In this document: positions 41,750-51,533 of the stretch, one piece after another
How positions within the stretch are numbered: position 1 is the first letter of the stretch
Layout: every line of letters begins with the position of its first letter
Origin: Nostoc flagelliforme FACHB-838
GTDB taxonomy: Bacteria > Cyanobacteriota > Cyanobacteriia > Cyanobacteriales > Nostocaceae
Reading direction: 5' to 3'
NCBI RefSeq assembly: GCF_014698065.1
Contig: NZ_JACJSI010000011.1
Location: 87,502 to 151,501, forward strand
Length of the DNA stretch: 64,000 nt
Notes under the pieces: generated by a model
The model's input: only the letters and a program-made list of their open reading frames with translations
Database searches by the model: none
Told to the model about the DNA's origin: nothing
Translations under genes and position numbers: made by a program

Positions 41750-44551
41750 CTAGTGAACTATTTTCTCTGGAGGCTTGATGGGAATTTCAATCCAGAACTC
41801 TGTACCTTTCCCAGGTTCGGAAATGCACTTCATTATTCCCCCATGTTTTTCAACAATAATTTGATAGCTGATTGCTAGCCCTAATCCTGTACCTTTGCCC
41901 ACAGGTTTGGTAGTGTAAAACGGGTCAAAAATTCGCTTTTTAACCTCTTCAGTCATTCCGGGCCCATTGTCACTAATACGAATCAACAGCTGAGAATTAT
42001 CTGTCGAGACTTTAGTGAAAATGTGAATAGTGGGGATTGGGCATTGAAAAGAGGCAGAGGGGCCGGGTGCGGGGAGCTGGGGAGAAAATTCTCTCTTCCT
42101 CTCTGCTCCCATTCGGCTACGCTCATGCCAAGCCTGCTCCCTAATTCCCATGTCCAAAGCATCTATGGCATTGCTGAAAATATTCATAAATACCTGATTC
42201 ATTTGACCGGCATAACATTCTACCCGTGGGATGTTGCCATAGTCTTTGATTACTTCAATACGTGGAAATTCAGCATTTCCTTTTAAGCGATGTTGCAAAA
42301 TTAATAAAGTATTGTCAATGCCTTCATGCACATCAACACGCTTGTTTTCAGCCTCATCCAAGCGAGAAAAATTGCGTAACGACAAGACTATTGAGCGAAT
42401 GCGATCGCTTCCTACTTGCATTGATGCCATGATTTTTGGGAGGTCTTCTACCAAAAATTCAAAATCGATTGCTTCGATGGCGGTGCTAATTTCACTATGA
42501 GGATGGGGATAATGTACCTGATAGAGATGTAAAATTTTTAGTAGTTGTTCGGTGTAGTCGCTGGCGTGGCACAGATTACCGTAGATAAAGTTAATGGGGT
42601 TATTGATTTCGTGGGCAACACCTGCTACTAACTGTCCTAAGCCAGACATTTTTTCGGTCTGAATCAATCTTGTTTGTGTTTCTTGGAGTTGATGTAGGGC
42701 ATACTCTAACTGAGCAGCTTGATTTCTGGCTTCAATTTCAGCATTACAGGTTTGTTCGTAGAGTTGTGCTTGTTGAATGGCGATCGCAGCCTGAACTCCT
42801 AACTGTTGCAATAAATTAATCTCTGCATCCTGCCAATTTCTGGGAGCTTCACACTCATGAGCAATTATTAAGCCCCATAGTTCCAAACCTATATTAATCG
42901 GAACTATTAAGTTTGCTTGCACTTGCAGGCTCTGCAAAAACTCTCGATGACAATCGCTTAAAGAAGCCGTCGCAATGTTATTAATTGCCCTGACTCTGCC
43001 CTGAAAATATGAACGCGTATAGTCCTCAGGAAAGCATTCTGGTGGTGGGTTGACTCCCAAAACTGACTGCCAATTACCATTTATCTCTTCTACAATTACC
43101 GATTTACTCTTCAACTCAAAAATCAGCACTCGGTCTGAATTTAGCAGGGGGCGGACTTCCCGAACAATAGATTGCAGGGTTGTCTGCAAGTCTAATGTGC
43201 GGCGGATATGCTCTGTAACTTGCTTGAGTACTTTGGTAAATAGTAATGATTTTTCGAGTTCAGCGGTTTGCTCTTGCACCCGTAGTTCTAGGTTGGCATT
43301 CATGGCTTGTACCTGTCTATACATTTGCTGCTGCTGAATTGCCATTGAGAAATGCTCGTACAAGGCTTGTGCCAATAAGATATCTTCCGGCTTCCACTCA
43401 GGTGATTGCCCCTTTTTTTGCTCTTGCCATACATCAAAGGAAAGCTGGGGTAACAATTGTCGCTGATTTTGCTCGCATCGCCCCGCCCACAAGATTTCTG
43501 TTTCAAATTCAGAGCGAAAAATAGTTAATACACCGATAAATTCTTCGCGGTAATGTAAAGGAATTACCATGATTCCACGAATTTGAGTAGAACGGAACGC
43601 TATAGCCAAAACTCGCAAATGTGGTTCTTTGTAGAGGTCAGAGGTTGTCCAAATATTACCTTGTTGACACTCAGTCATCCAGCTTTTCCATAAGGGATGC
43701 TGTTCAATAATACTGTTATCTAACTTATAAGGGAGTATCGGTTGGTCGCCCCAGGTGTATAGTTCCCCAGTCTGTTCAACGTAAAGTCTGCCACCTACGC
43801 CAGCAAAGGCAGCAATAACTTCTTCTAGCGCTCCCTGCAATTGGATTGTCGGCAGTTTATGCAATAGGGTGGTTACTCGGTTAATAGTCGCTTCTCGCTC
43901 TTGCTTGGCGCGGACTGTAGTGAGTAGATTACTTTGAGCGATCGCGATCGCTACCTGGTCAGCAACTTGCTGTAATACATTCACTTCTCGCTTCAAAATC
44001 TCTCGCGGTTCACTTTGGTGAGATACCAATAATCCCCACAATTTAGGCTTTGCCGATTGTTCATGTGGGTCGCAATGTAAAATTGGCACTACCAACGAAG
44101 ACTGCACACCCATTGCCTTTAGGTATTGAATATGACATGGGTCTACTTGTCGATAATAGATATTAGTTTTTAGACGTTTGCCAGTTTCTTTTGAATATAG
44201 AGACGATAGCCCGATCTTCTCGTTTGCCACATCTACAATCGAACGTTGCCCAGCTAACAAAAACATCTCTCTGGCGGCTTCTGGAATATCATGGACTGGG
44301 AAACGCAGCCCTAATAAGGATGGCAGACGTTGCTCATAAATAGATTCAGCAATGACTTCACCACTACCATCAGCATCAAAGCGATACACCTTTACCCGAT
44401 CTGCACCCAAAAATAAACGCACTTCACTAACGGTAGTCGTTAATATCTCTTGAAGGTCGAGCGATCGCCTGATCTGTTTTATCATCCGGTGCAGTAAACT
44501 TTTTTGATCTAAGCTTTGCTGCAACCCATTTGGTTTATCGGTAAGTCCCAT
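41750..44551 (-). CDS. Multi-GAF histidine kinase with possible bilin-binding site
   Basis: The 933-residue soluble kinase has GAF1 (about 18-210) with DPCHIQYLKAMGVQSSLVVP near 136-155. The Cys-His pair is where phytochrome-family and cyanobacteriochrome GAF domains attach bilin. GAF2 (about 225-400) and GAF3 (about 445-610) lack it. HisKA follows with VAGVAHEINNPINF (His near 647), then HATPase with NAIDAL, DNGPGM and GTGLGLAIS. Residues about 803-843 (GIREQAWHERSRM...) are an in-frame low-complexity insert within the ATPase domain between the N and G1 boxes. Light sensing is possible but unproven; many such GAF proteins lack chromophore. No response regulator is adjacent. Confidence 0.88.
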   Translation of the reverse strand: MGLTDKPNGLQQSLDQKSLLHRMIKQIRRSLDLQEILTTTVSEVRLFLGADRVKVYRFDADGSGEVIAESIYEQRLPSLLGLRFPVHDIPEAAREMFLLAGQRSIVDVANEKIGLSSLYSKETGKRLKTNIYYRQVDPCHIQYLKAMGVQSSLVVPILHCDPHEQSAKPKLWGLLVSHQSEPREILKREVNVLQQVADQVAIAIAQSNLLTTVRAKQEREATINRVTTLLHKLPTIQLQGALEEVIAAFAGVGGRLYVEQTGELYTWGDQPILPYKLDNSIIEQHPLWKSWMTECQQGNIWTTSDLYKEPHLRVLAIAFRSTQIRGIMVIPLHYREEFIGVLTIFRSEFETEILWAGRCEQNQRQLLPQLSFDVWQEQKKGQSPEWKPEDILLAQALYEHFSMAIQQQQMYRQVQAMNANLELRVQEQTAELEKSLLFTKVLKQVTEHIRRTLDLQTTLQSIVREVRPLLNSDRVLIFELKSKSVIVEEINGNWQSVLGVNPPPECFPEDYTRSYFQGRVRAINNIATASLSDCHREFLQSLQVQANLIVPINIGLELWGLIIAHECEAPRNWQDAEINLLQQLGVQAAIAIQQAQLYEQTCNAEIEARNQAAQLEYALHQLQETQTRLIQTEKMSGLGQLVAGVAHEINNPINFIYGNLCHASDYTEQLLKILHLYQVHYPHPHSEISTAIEAIDFEFLVEDLPKIMASMQVGSDRIRSIVLSLRNFSRLDEAENKRVDVHEGIDNTLLILQHRLKGNAEFPRIEVIKDYGNIPRVECYAGQMNQVFMNIFSNAIDALDMGIREQAWHERSRMGAERKREFSPQLPAPGPSASFQCPIPTIHIFTKVSTDNSQLLIRISDNGPGMTEEVKKRIFDPFYTTKPVGKGTGLGLAISYQIIVEKHGGIMKCISEPGKGTEFWIEIPIKPPEKIVH

Positions 44552-45109
44552 CGCCTATATACACCATGACTGAAGTATAATTTTTTATATAAAATTGCCC
44601 ACGATCATAAATTTCCAATTTACAATGCCTTGATTTTCATCCAATTTCAATGAATTTTTGCTAAAAATGCGTTGCTAGGGCTGTACATTTATTGCAAATA
44701 TTTTTGGAAATGGATTAGAGGATATTTGAAAAGTGTCAGATATTTTGCTTGATCCCCGTAGTTCTTCTAAAGTGGATTTAGGCAGATATCAAACTGCTAT
44801 ATTATTAAAGGCTTTTCAAGTTTCATCTCAAGTCTAAAGTTAAGAAAATTTTAATCATTGACATCTAGTTTTAATTTTATATTCTCAATCATTAAACTAT
44901 TCCAGTAATTTTACTTAAATTAGGGCTTTAATAATTTCGTGAAATTAATAATATTTTTTCCCATTTTTGCCCATTAATTTAATAAATTAAGATTTCTGGA
45001 AATGAATAACTAAATTATTAGTAATTTTTTAAAATCTTTTTGACTGGGGAATTTTACTATTCCCCGTTTAATCGCTGACTTTATGTTGAATGTAATTATT
45101 TTGATTAAA
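44552..45109. other. AT-rich intergenic region with an IS-end element
   Basis: The stretch contains the candidate MITE at 44715-44832 and otherwise very AT-rich DNA (44840-45060) with no gene. Confidence 0.45.
44715..44832. mobile_element. Short candidate MITE with IS-type ends
   Basis: TTAGAGGATATTTGAAAAGT (44715-44734) faces GCTTTTCAAGTTTCATCTCA (44811-44830), an imperfect inverted pair related to the IS end at 63886. About 118 bp, non-coding. Confidence 0.5.
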
Positions 45110-45580
45110 TTATTCGTAAATTACTGTTAAAGATAGTAAATTACGGATTTCTTCACGCACACTCATGAGGGTTTTACCGAGATGGTTTTGGCCGGCTTTA
45201 TTAGCACCACAGCCCCAGAAGGCATCGGTTGGGGAGTTTTCAACCAAAATCTCATTACCCGTCATCAGGAGAACTTCTCTAATATCAGCATGAGTGAGAA
45301 ACTTTTTGAGTACAGCTTCTCGCATAATTTGAGTTTTGACTAAATTCCAGTCTCGACGGAGTTGGCGAGTGCTACATCTTCCCAAACTTGCAGCCTCTTC
45401 TGGGGTAGCAGCGGCATGGATAAGGGGTATAATTGCCGCATCTGCACTGTCTACAAACTTTTGTGCTTGATAATAATGCTCAACCGTTGGCCAGTAAGTA
45501 CCCTCAATGTGGATTCCGTGGGGAGAAAAGTTAGAAAAACAGCCATAAGGCTGCCAAACCTTATAAAAGTAAATGGTCAT
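45110..45580 (-). CDS. NADAR-family N-glycosidase (YbiA-like)
   Basis: The 156-residue protein has the NADAR hallmarks: GCFSNFSPHGIHIEGTYWPT, VEHYYQAQKF, RDWNLVKTQIMREAVLKKF and the late WGCGANKAGQNHLGKTLM. Family members hydrolyse N-glycosidic bonds, either of ADP-ribosylated substrates or of early riboflavin intermediates (YbiA). It stands alone in the minus direction. Given nearby restriction-like genes a role in nucleotide-based defence is possible, but housekeeping repair is equally likely. Confidence 0.9.
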   Translation of the reverse strand: MTIYFYKVWQPYGCFSNFSPHGIHIEGTYWPTVEHYYQAQKFVDSADAAIIPLIHAAATPEEAASLGRCSTRQLRRDWNLVKTQIMREAVLKKFLTHADIREVLLMTGNEILVENSPTDAFWGCGANKAGQNHLGKTLMSVREEIRNLLSLTVIYE

Positions 45581-45666
45581 TTGAAAATTGCTCTTTTATA
45601 TATCAACTTCAGGGTAACTGAAAGTTTAGGGTTCAAAACTCTTCATTTGGATAAAGGGTTTTAACA

Positions 45667-46054
45667 TCAGGTCACGGGAATCACTTTACACAATTCTTGG
45701 AACAGCAGGTTTACTACTTTACTCATCAGTTTTCCCTGGATGTGTTTACCACCTAGCAGCTTCTCACCTTGTTCGCTTACATTACCCTTAAGTGAGTCGC
45801 GGTAGTGAATCAATTCTCTGGTCAATTCGTTTTCTGGTAACCTTCCAGTCTCCACGCCAGTCAGCACAATACTGCCACAAGTTAATTCTACACAGTGAGG
45901 AACCACTGGGTTTTTCAACTAAACCATCACCGGACTGTTCTAAGACACTACCCATCCCTAACCTCATTTTGAAAGTGTCGCGGCTGCGGTTACGTTTAAT
46001 TCGTTTGGTATCATCGGTTAAACGTCGGATTGTCGTTTGAGTGTGAACAGTCAT
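45667..46054 (-). pseudogene. Unrecognised small gene with one-base frameshift
   Basis: Two minus-strand frames read as one protein-like chain if a single A is removed from the A5 tract near 45915: MTVHTQTTIRRLTDDTKRIK... up to GDGLVE continues NPVVPHCVELTCGSIVLTGV. The joined product is about 128 residues, mixed alpha/beta, and ends FQELCKVIPVT. I do not recognise it. Whether the shift is real or a homopolymer sequencing error cannot be decided. The frames on the opposite strand are less protein-like. Confidence 0.4.
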
Positions 46055-46108
46055 GAGTGTTACAGGCTGGTACTTATTTGGGAATACTTTTATAGGAGTG
46101 ATAAACAC

Positions 46109-46241
46109 AGGACTTACGCAAAATTATGAAAAAACGAACCGCATACTCTTACGGAGAAGCAAGCTACGCGCAGCGTCTCGTTAGAGAAGACGCAAAGGAC
46201 GCAAAGGAATAAGAGTTTCAGAGAGTTTTTGCGTAAGTCCT
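46109..46241. mobile_element. MITE with AGGACTTACGCAAAA termini
   Basis: Exact 15-bp inverted ends (AGGACTTACGCAAAA at 46109-46123, TTTTGCGTAAGTCCT at 46227-46241) bound 133 bp. Inside are a GAAGCAAGCTACGCGCAGCG repeat copy (about 46152) and a GACGCAAAGGACGCAAAGGA direct repeat. Non-coding, common type in Nostoc-like genomes. Confidence 0.85.
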
Positions 46242-46350
46242 AAAAGAAAGCGATCGCGCTAACACTTTCAATTTATACATCATCTTACAATCACTCCTAT
46301 TTGATAAACGAAATGTATTAATAATCACTGGTGTACTAGGAGTAAGCAAT

Positions 46351-47561
46351 ATGGGATTCACTGAAGATATTGTCAAGCTGTCTGAACAAGTGCGCAAGCG
46401 ATTTGACCAAGTTATTGGCGAAGAAGCTACTAAGATGGCGCTGATTGTTCCTTTTTTGAGCGCTCTTGGCTACAATGTCTATGATCCTAGCGAAGTCATG
46501 CCGGAATATGTAGCAGATTTTGCTATCAAAAAAGCAGGGCAGTTTGAAAAGGTAGATTACGCTTTAGCTATTAACAATAATATAGTTATGCTCGTAGAAG
46601 CAAAAGCCCGTGGTCAAAAATCTGAAGCACATGATGGGCAATTGAGCCGCTATTTTAATGGACTTTTGACAACAAAAGTAGCTATTGTCACTAATGGGGT
46701 TGAGTACCGTTTCTTTACGGATTTGCGTGATAAAAATGTAATGGACAAGGAGCCATTTTTTACTTTTAATATTCTGGAATATGATACCAAAGATATTGAT
46801 AATCTCAAATTTTTTCATCGTGATAATTTTGAGGTTACAGCTATTACCAACCATGCTGAGGAAATGGTTTATGTAAAAGGCATGACTCAGCTTCTAGGAA
46901 ATCTTTTACGTTCTCCTTCTGAAGAATTTGTTCGCTTTTTAGTGGCTGAACTTGGTACAATTGCCCTTAGCTATGAAATTCAAGGTCGAATTACTGGTAA
47001 AGTTATTGATAAATTTAAACCAATTGTTAAAAAGTCGATTCAGGGAAGTTTAGTAGAGTTAATGACTCGCTCACTTAGCCAAGAAATAACTCAGCCTGTT
47101 GAACTTGAAGTAGAACAAGAGATTGAAGAAGAGGAAAACAACAAGAATCTCAAGAATCGAAAATAGTAACAACTGCTGAAGAAATCGAAGCTTTTGAAAA
47201 AATTAAAGCAATTACGCAAAGTTCAAAAAGCTACAATTTTGATCTCCAATACAAAGATACTGCTTCGTACTTTGGTATCAATCTTGGCAAAAGTACTTGG
47301 TGGTTTCTGCGGCTGTATCTATCTTCGCAGAAAAAAAGTTTTATTACTCGGCTAAATGTAGATGAAGTAAAGTCTCTAGCTTCAAATTTTGAAGTGCAAG
47401 AGGTAACAGCTTCTCTGGGAGATGCCGCATCAAAAGTAATTATTTCTTCTGTCAGTGATTTCGATAAGCTGACATCACTGATTCTCAGATGTTATGAGGC
47501 AGAAGCAGCCAAGCATCAAGCATTAACCTCAAATGTAATCGGCATGGAAAAATCAGCTTAA
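46351..47561 (+). pseudogene. HsdR-N-type restriction endonuclease-like protein, frameshifted
   Basis: The first frame (46351-47166) encodes 271 residues with a PD-(D/E)xK core: ALGYNVYDPSEVMPEYVADF, KVDYALAI and MLVEAKARG supply D and E-x-K. This is the HsdR N-terminal-like domain found alone in many bacteria. Near 47136 the frame is lost, but another frame continues ..QQESQESKIVTTAEEIEAF and on to a stop at 47559-47561, adding about 130 residues of plausible protein (KSTWWFLRLYLSSQKKSFIT). Restoring one A to the A4 tract GGAAAAC joins them into about 403 residues. No methylase or specificity gene is adjacent. Confidence 0.75.
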
Positions 47562-47935
47562 CTCAAGGTATCAACTGCCAAAGTACACCTAGTTTACTAT
47601 CTTTGTGCTGTCTCCCATTCTGAGTTTTGAATATTTGTTGACAAATGCAGATTGGGAATAACAGCATACTCAAAAAGCAACTTTGTTAAACTAATTTTTT
47701 TATCAAATTTGATTTCTGTCTACCAGCAAATTAGCGATCGCAGTACTAATCGGTTAACCTGTAAGATTTACAAATTATGTCACCGTGGTATTCCCAAAAA
47801 GCTCGTACAGCTTCGGGGTCTAATTTAACTGCTTAGACCTATTGACGAATAGTACCCCTTAAGGTGGTATTTTCGATAAAAAAAGTGGCTCTGCAACCAG
47901 CAGAACCACTAAAGCTTTCGCAAACCTGTTATAAC
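47562..47935. other. Convergent intergenic region
   Basis: About 370 bp between the HsdR-like gene and acsF, with the acsF terminator at its right end. A HIP1 site is near 47733. No gene is seen. Confidence 0.45.
47884..47910 (-). terminator. Rho-independent terminator of acsF
   Basis: AGTGGCTCTGC (47884-47894) pairs with GCAGAACCACT (47900-47910) with one mismatch, and on the minus strand a run of seven T follows. It lies 26 bp past the acsF stop. Confidence 0.85.
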
Positions 47936-49012
47936 TTAACGAACTACCCCGTGAGTAGAAACAGTATCAATCGGTTTTATCAGGTACAGGCGTAATAACT
48001 GCAAGCCATTGGAGATGTAAAGCGGCAGCTTTTGGAAGAATTGCAGGAATTTAGGAGTGTTGGAGTTAGCGATCGCACTTAACTTTTCATTATTGCTTAT
48101 ACAAGTATCCAACCGCTGATAAAACTCTGGATTCTCTACATCCAGCATGAGTGGGAACACTCTACCTGCGTTCTCGTTGGTCTTCTTAATTACATGGATG
48201 TCGTATTCTCGCGCATCTAATCCAAGGGTGGCATAAAAGTCTTTCCGTTGGATGTCATTAAGATACATTGTCGCAAACACCGACAACAGGAAGAACCGAC
48301 TCCACAGCCGTGCTTTCCAATCATTCAACATTTGCGGCTGAGATTTCATGATCGCATCAAAGAAATCGCCGTGACGGTTTTCATCCTGACACCAGTTCTC
48401 AAAGAACCGGAAGATTGGATAAACCCGGTCTTCGGGATGTGCTTCTAAATGGCGATAAATGGTGATATAGCGCCAATAACCGATCTTCTCAGACAGATAA
48501 GTAGCGTAGAAGATGAATTTCGGTTTAAAGAAGGTATAACTGCGGCTCTTTGTCAAAAACCCTAAATCTAGGGAGAGATTAAAGTCCGACAAAGCTTTGT
48601 TCAAAAAGCCAGCGTGACGTGCTTCATCCCGTGACATCAGGTTAAAGCACTCTGCCAAGACGGGGCTTTTTCCTTTCAAGCGACGGCCAAGTTCTTTATA
48701 CAGCAAAAATCCGGAAAACTCTGCCGTACAGGAACGTTCTAGAAATTCAACAAACAACTTGCGAGTTTCCCCGTCAATATGATCCCAGGATTGTTCAAAC
48801 TCGGCATCCCGAACAAAGTGATGGCGGTTGTAGTCAGTGCGGAACTCTTCGAGAATGGCTTGTAACTCGTCTTCGTTGACGGAGATATCCATCCGCGCCA
48901 TTTCATCAAAATCGGTAGTATAAAACCGAGGTGTTAACAGGGTTTCTTTCGCTGGGGCTTTAATCCCTGGCCGGATTTCTTCAAAGCCTGGTTTTTTGAG
49001 GGAATCTACCAT
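47936..49012 (-). CDS. acsF: Mg-protoporphyrin IX monomethyl ester oxidative cyclase
   Basis: The 358-residue di-iron protein forms the isocyclic E ring of chlorophyll using oxygen. It shows the ferritin-like iron ligands: [35 protein letters not shown] and the DENRHGDFF segment. Sequence and length match AcsF/ChlA/CycI. Cyanobacteria often have an aerobic and a low-oxygen isoform; the low-oxygen one clusters with ho2 and hemN, which are absent here, so this is probably the aerobic form. A strong terminator follows. Confidence 0.96.
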   Translation of the reverse strand: MVDSLKKPGFEEIRPGIKAPAKETLLTPRFYTTDFDEMARMDISVNEDELQAILEEFRTDYNRHHFVRDAEFEQSWDHIDGETRKLFVEFLERSCTAEFSGFLLYKELGRRLKGKSPVLAECFNLMSRDEARHAGFLNKALSDFNLSLDLGFLTKSRSYTFFKPKFIFYATYLSEKIGYWRYITIYRHLEAHPEDRVYPIFRFFENWCQDENRHGDFFDAIMKSQPQMLNDWKARLWSRFFLLSVFATMYLNDIQRKDFYATLGLDAREYDIHVIKKTNENAGRVFPLMLDVENPEFYQRLDTCISNNEKLSAIANSNTPKFLQFFQKLPLYISNGLQLLRLYLIKPIDTVSTHGVVR

Positions 49013-49559
49013 GTCTTGATTGCTCTTTCGTCTTTATTATCTTAAGTAAACTCTTCGGGTGACGTTCTTACGTCGCTACCCTTCGGATTTGCCAGTCGCC
49101 CGCGGACTCACTAACGCTGCGCTCTCGCTTTTGCGTCAAAAGACCACGCTGGCTCATCCTTACACTAAGGGCAGTTCCTTATGGGGAACTCCGAAGACTG
49201 GACTGTCTAACCAGAAAGCCAAAAATAATGCTTTGGCAAGCCGATAACAGCCCACAATAACCCAATTGTATAAAGTTCAGTCTACCAAGGTGCGGGTTAG
49301 AAACTAATAAGTAAAACATTAAGAGTTGCAACAACAATTCAACATTGGCAGTCAAATCAGGGCAACGCATCTGAATATTGACAAGCCTGAATTAAGAGTA
49401 GAATACACCAAAACCGCAATTACATAGAACTTTCAGGAAATTAAATGTTCACTTCATAGTGATGATAATCATTGAAAATTTTTAACCCTGTCGGCAGAAA
49501 TGGCTAATAATAAAATTGCCTTCAGTCGGTGAATACCCTAGAAACTTGGTATATTACTC
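49013..49559. other. Divergent promoter region of acsF and the phosphatase gene
   Basis: Next to the acsF start lies repeat-like DNA (about 49060-49150, GCCAGTCGCCCGCGGACTC) that resembles dispersed Nostoc repeats. The right half is AT-rich and contains a Fur-box-like palindrome (49460-49475). No gene is called. Confidence 0.5.
49460..49475. promoter_or_regulatory. Fur-box-like palindrome
   Basis: TGATGATAATCATTGA shares the ATGATAATCATT core of the Fur consensus GATAATGATAATCATTATC. It lies 85 bp upstream of the phosphatase start codon, a plausible operator position. Confidence 0.45.
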
Positions 49560-51296
49560 ATGCTCATACGCAAAAGCCGCCGTAAAATCTTCTCAGTAGC
49601 TGCGCTTGTGCTTGTTATATGCTTTACTTTTTTAAGTGTGCGTTCATTTGGGCAAACAATTATGACATCAGCACCCCAACTGCTCACCGACCCATTTTTG
49701 CAATTGCCAACTGAAACCTCAGTGCGAGTAGTTTGGTTTACTGAGTTTGCTGGTGTTAATCACACAGTAACTTACGGGGAAAATCTCAAACAAACCGCTA
49801 AAGCAAATATTACTAAACTCACTCGCACGCGTGAAGACCAAGAGTCAAAAGTCGCAAACCAAACCAAAGACGGCGAAATTTATCAAAAACCCGTCCAGCG
49901 TGATATTTGGCGACATGAGGCTGAGGTAACTGGGTTAACTCCTGGTGTGCGGGTAAACTATCGGGTTACAAGTGTCCGAGAAGACAACGAGAGTGTTAGC
50001 AGTGATATTTTTACCCTCGCAGCTACTCCCAAGTTAAATACACCACTAAAAATTTTACTCACCTCAGATCATCAGTTAAAACCGATGACATCTGCAAATC
50101 TGCAAAAGGTAGTAGAAACAGTTGGACGAGTTGATGGGGTGTGGTTTGCCGGTGATTTGGTTAATGTTAGCGATCGCGCCTCAGAATGGTTTGATGATAA
50201 TGGTGGTGCGTTGTTTCCCGGTTTACAAGGTCGTGCTAAATATGAAATGACGCACGACGGTGTAAAGACAATCTACACTGGTGGACAAATAATTCAACAT
50301 GCACCCATGTTTACTTGTATTGGCAATCATGAGGTGATGGGGCGATTTGCCAGAATGGGAAGTTTAAATGATGAATTTGATGATACGCTTCCCCGTGTCG
50401 TTGCTCAAAAAATCTACCAGGACAACTTAATAGATAATTCCTTTAATACTAATACCTACGAAGAAATTTTTTCTTTACCAAAAAGTAAAGAGGGGGGAAA
50501 AAGGTATTATGCCGTTAGCTTTGGTGACGTGCGTTTGGTGGTACTGTACGCTACGAATATGTGGCGGACTCCCAGCTTAAATGGAAAGCATAAGGGTAGA
50601 TATCGAGAAGCTGAAAAGGATTTAAATAATCCTGAAAATTGGGGTTATGGACAGGTAATTTATGAGCCAATTGCTAAAGGCAGCAAGCAGTACAATTGGC
50701 TAGAGGCAGAACTCAACAGCCCTGAGTTTCAACAAGCAAAATACAAAGTTGTGATGTTCCATCACCCACCCCATACTTTGGGTGATAACATAGTTCCTGC
50801 TTATACAGAACCAGTTCAAATAATTGAACGGGATGATAATAATATCAAAGCAGTGCGTTACGAGTATCCCAAAGACGCAGATTATATTATTCGTGATGTT
50901 GTCCCAATACTTGAAGCCGCTAATGTGCAATTGGTATTTTATGGGCATTCCCATTTGTGGAACCGCTTTGTTAGCCCTAGTGGAATGCACTTTCTAGAAA
51001 CATCTAATGTAGGTAATACTTACGGTGCTGCTTGGGGTGATAGAAAGCGAGAAGTGCCAATAGGATATCAAGAGGATTATGTTAAAGTTGGTGATCCCAA
51101 TGGTTTAGAACCGATAGTACCAACAATTTCCCCCTTGCTGGGCGAAGATGGGAAGCCGATGCCTTACATTGCGAGTAATGATATTACGGTTTTCAGTATC
51201 TTTGATACGGGGGCGGGTACGATCAGTAGTTATCGTTTTGATACTCGTAAGCCTGATTCGGAAGTATTGAAGTTTGACGAATTTAAGTTGAAATAG
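49560..51296 (+). CDS. Secreted metallophosphatase (purple-acid-phosphatase-like)
   Basis: The 578-residue protein has an N-terminal signal (RKSRRKIF then VAALVLVICFTFLSV), a fibronectin-III/PAP-N domain (about 36-160, SVRVVWFTEFAGVNHTVTYG), and a calcineurin-like core. Core motifs are LLTSDHQLKP, VWFAGDLVN, CIGNHEVM (about 253), MFHHPPHTLG and VFYGHSHLW (about 461). The metal-binding D, GD, GNH(E), H and GHxH positions are present. It likely releases phosphate from organic esters in the periplasm or outside. A Fur-box-like site upstream suggests iron control rather than a clear Pho box. Confidence 0.88.
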   Translation: MLIRKSRRKIFSVAALVLVICFTFLSVRSFGQTIMTSAPQLLTDPFLQLPTETSVRVVWFTEFAGVNHTVTYGENLKQTAKANITKLTRTREDQESKVANQTKDGEIYQKPVQRDIWRHEAEVTGLTPGVRVNYRVTSVREDNESVSSDIFTLAATPKLNTPLKILLTSDHQLKPMTSANLQKVVETVGRVDGVWFAGDLVNVSDRASEWFDDNGGALFPGLQGRAKYEMTHDGVKTIYTGGQIIQHAPMFTCIGNHEVMGRFARMGSLNDEFDDTLPRVVAQKIYQDNLIDNSFNTNTYEEIFSLPKSKEGGKRYYAVSFGDVRLVVLYATNMWRTPSLNGKHKGRYREAEKDLNNPENWGYGQVIYEPIAKGSKQYNWLEAELNSPEFQQAKYKVVMFHHPPHTLGDNIVPAYTEPVQIIERDDNNIKAVRYEYPKDADYIIRDVVPILEAANVQLVFYGHSHLWNRFVSPSGMHFLETSNVGNTYGAAWGDRKREVPIGYQEDYVKVGDPNGLEPIVPTISPLLGEDGKPMPYIASNDITVFSIFDTGAGTISSYRFDTRKPDSEVLKFDEFKLK

Positions 51297-51533
51297 CTGG
51301 GGCGAATAGAATTCGTAGCTACACAAACATAGACGCTTTGCAGCTACTCTTACGAGAACGCTTTCAGCGTTAGCGACGTTCGCGTAGCGTCTTGCAGAGA
51401 AGGAGCGTCACCCGCAGGGTAGTCCGCGGAGGCGGACTAAGAAAAAATTGAGGGTTTGAACCCACGGAGGTGGGTTTTGCCTGTGTAGGCACGGTTTCTA
51501 ACCGCCGATTTTATTTAAGTTCACAGGAGTAGA
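51297..51533. repeat. Dispersed repeat cluster between convergent genes
   Basis: It holds CTTACGAGAACGCTTTCAGC / GCGTTAGCGACGTTCGCGTA palindromes (about 51348-51392), an unusual GTAGTCCGCGGAGGCGGACT hairpin near 51420, and a CGGAGGTGGGTTTTGCCTGT unit near 51466 that I recognise from cyanobacterial repeats. No gene. Confidence 0.65.

Noticed and set aside
49059..49247. 62-codon + strand open frame upstream of acsF
   Set aside because: It lies over dispersed repeat DNA; the sequence is not conserved-looking.
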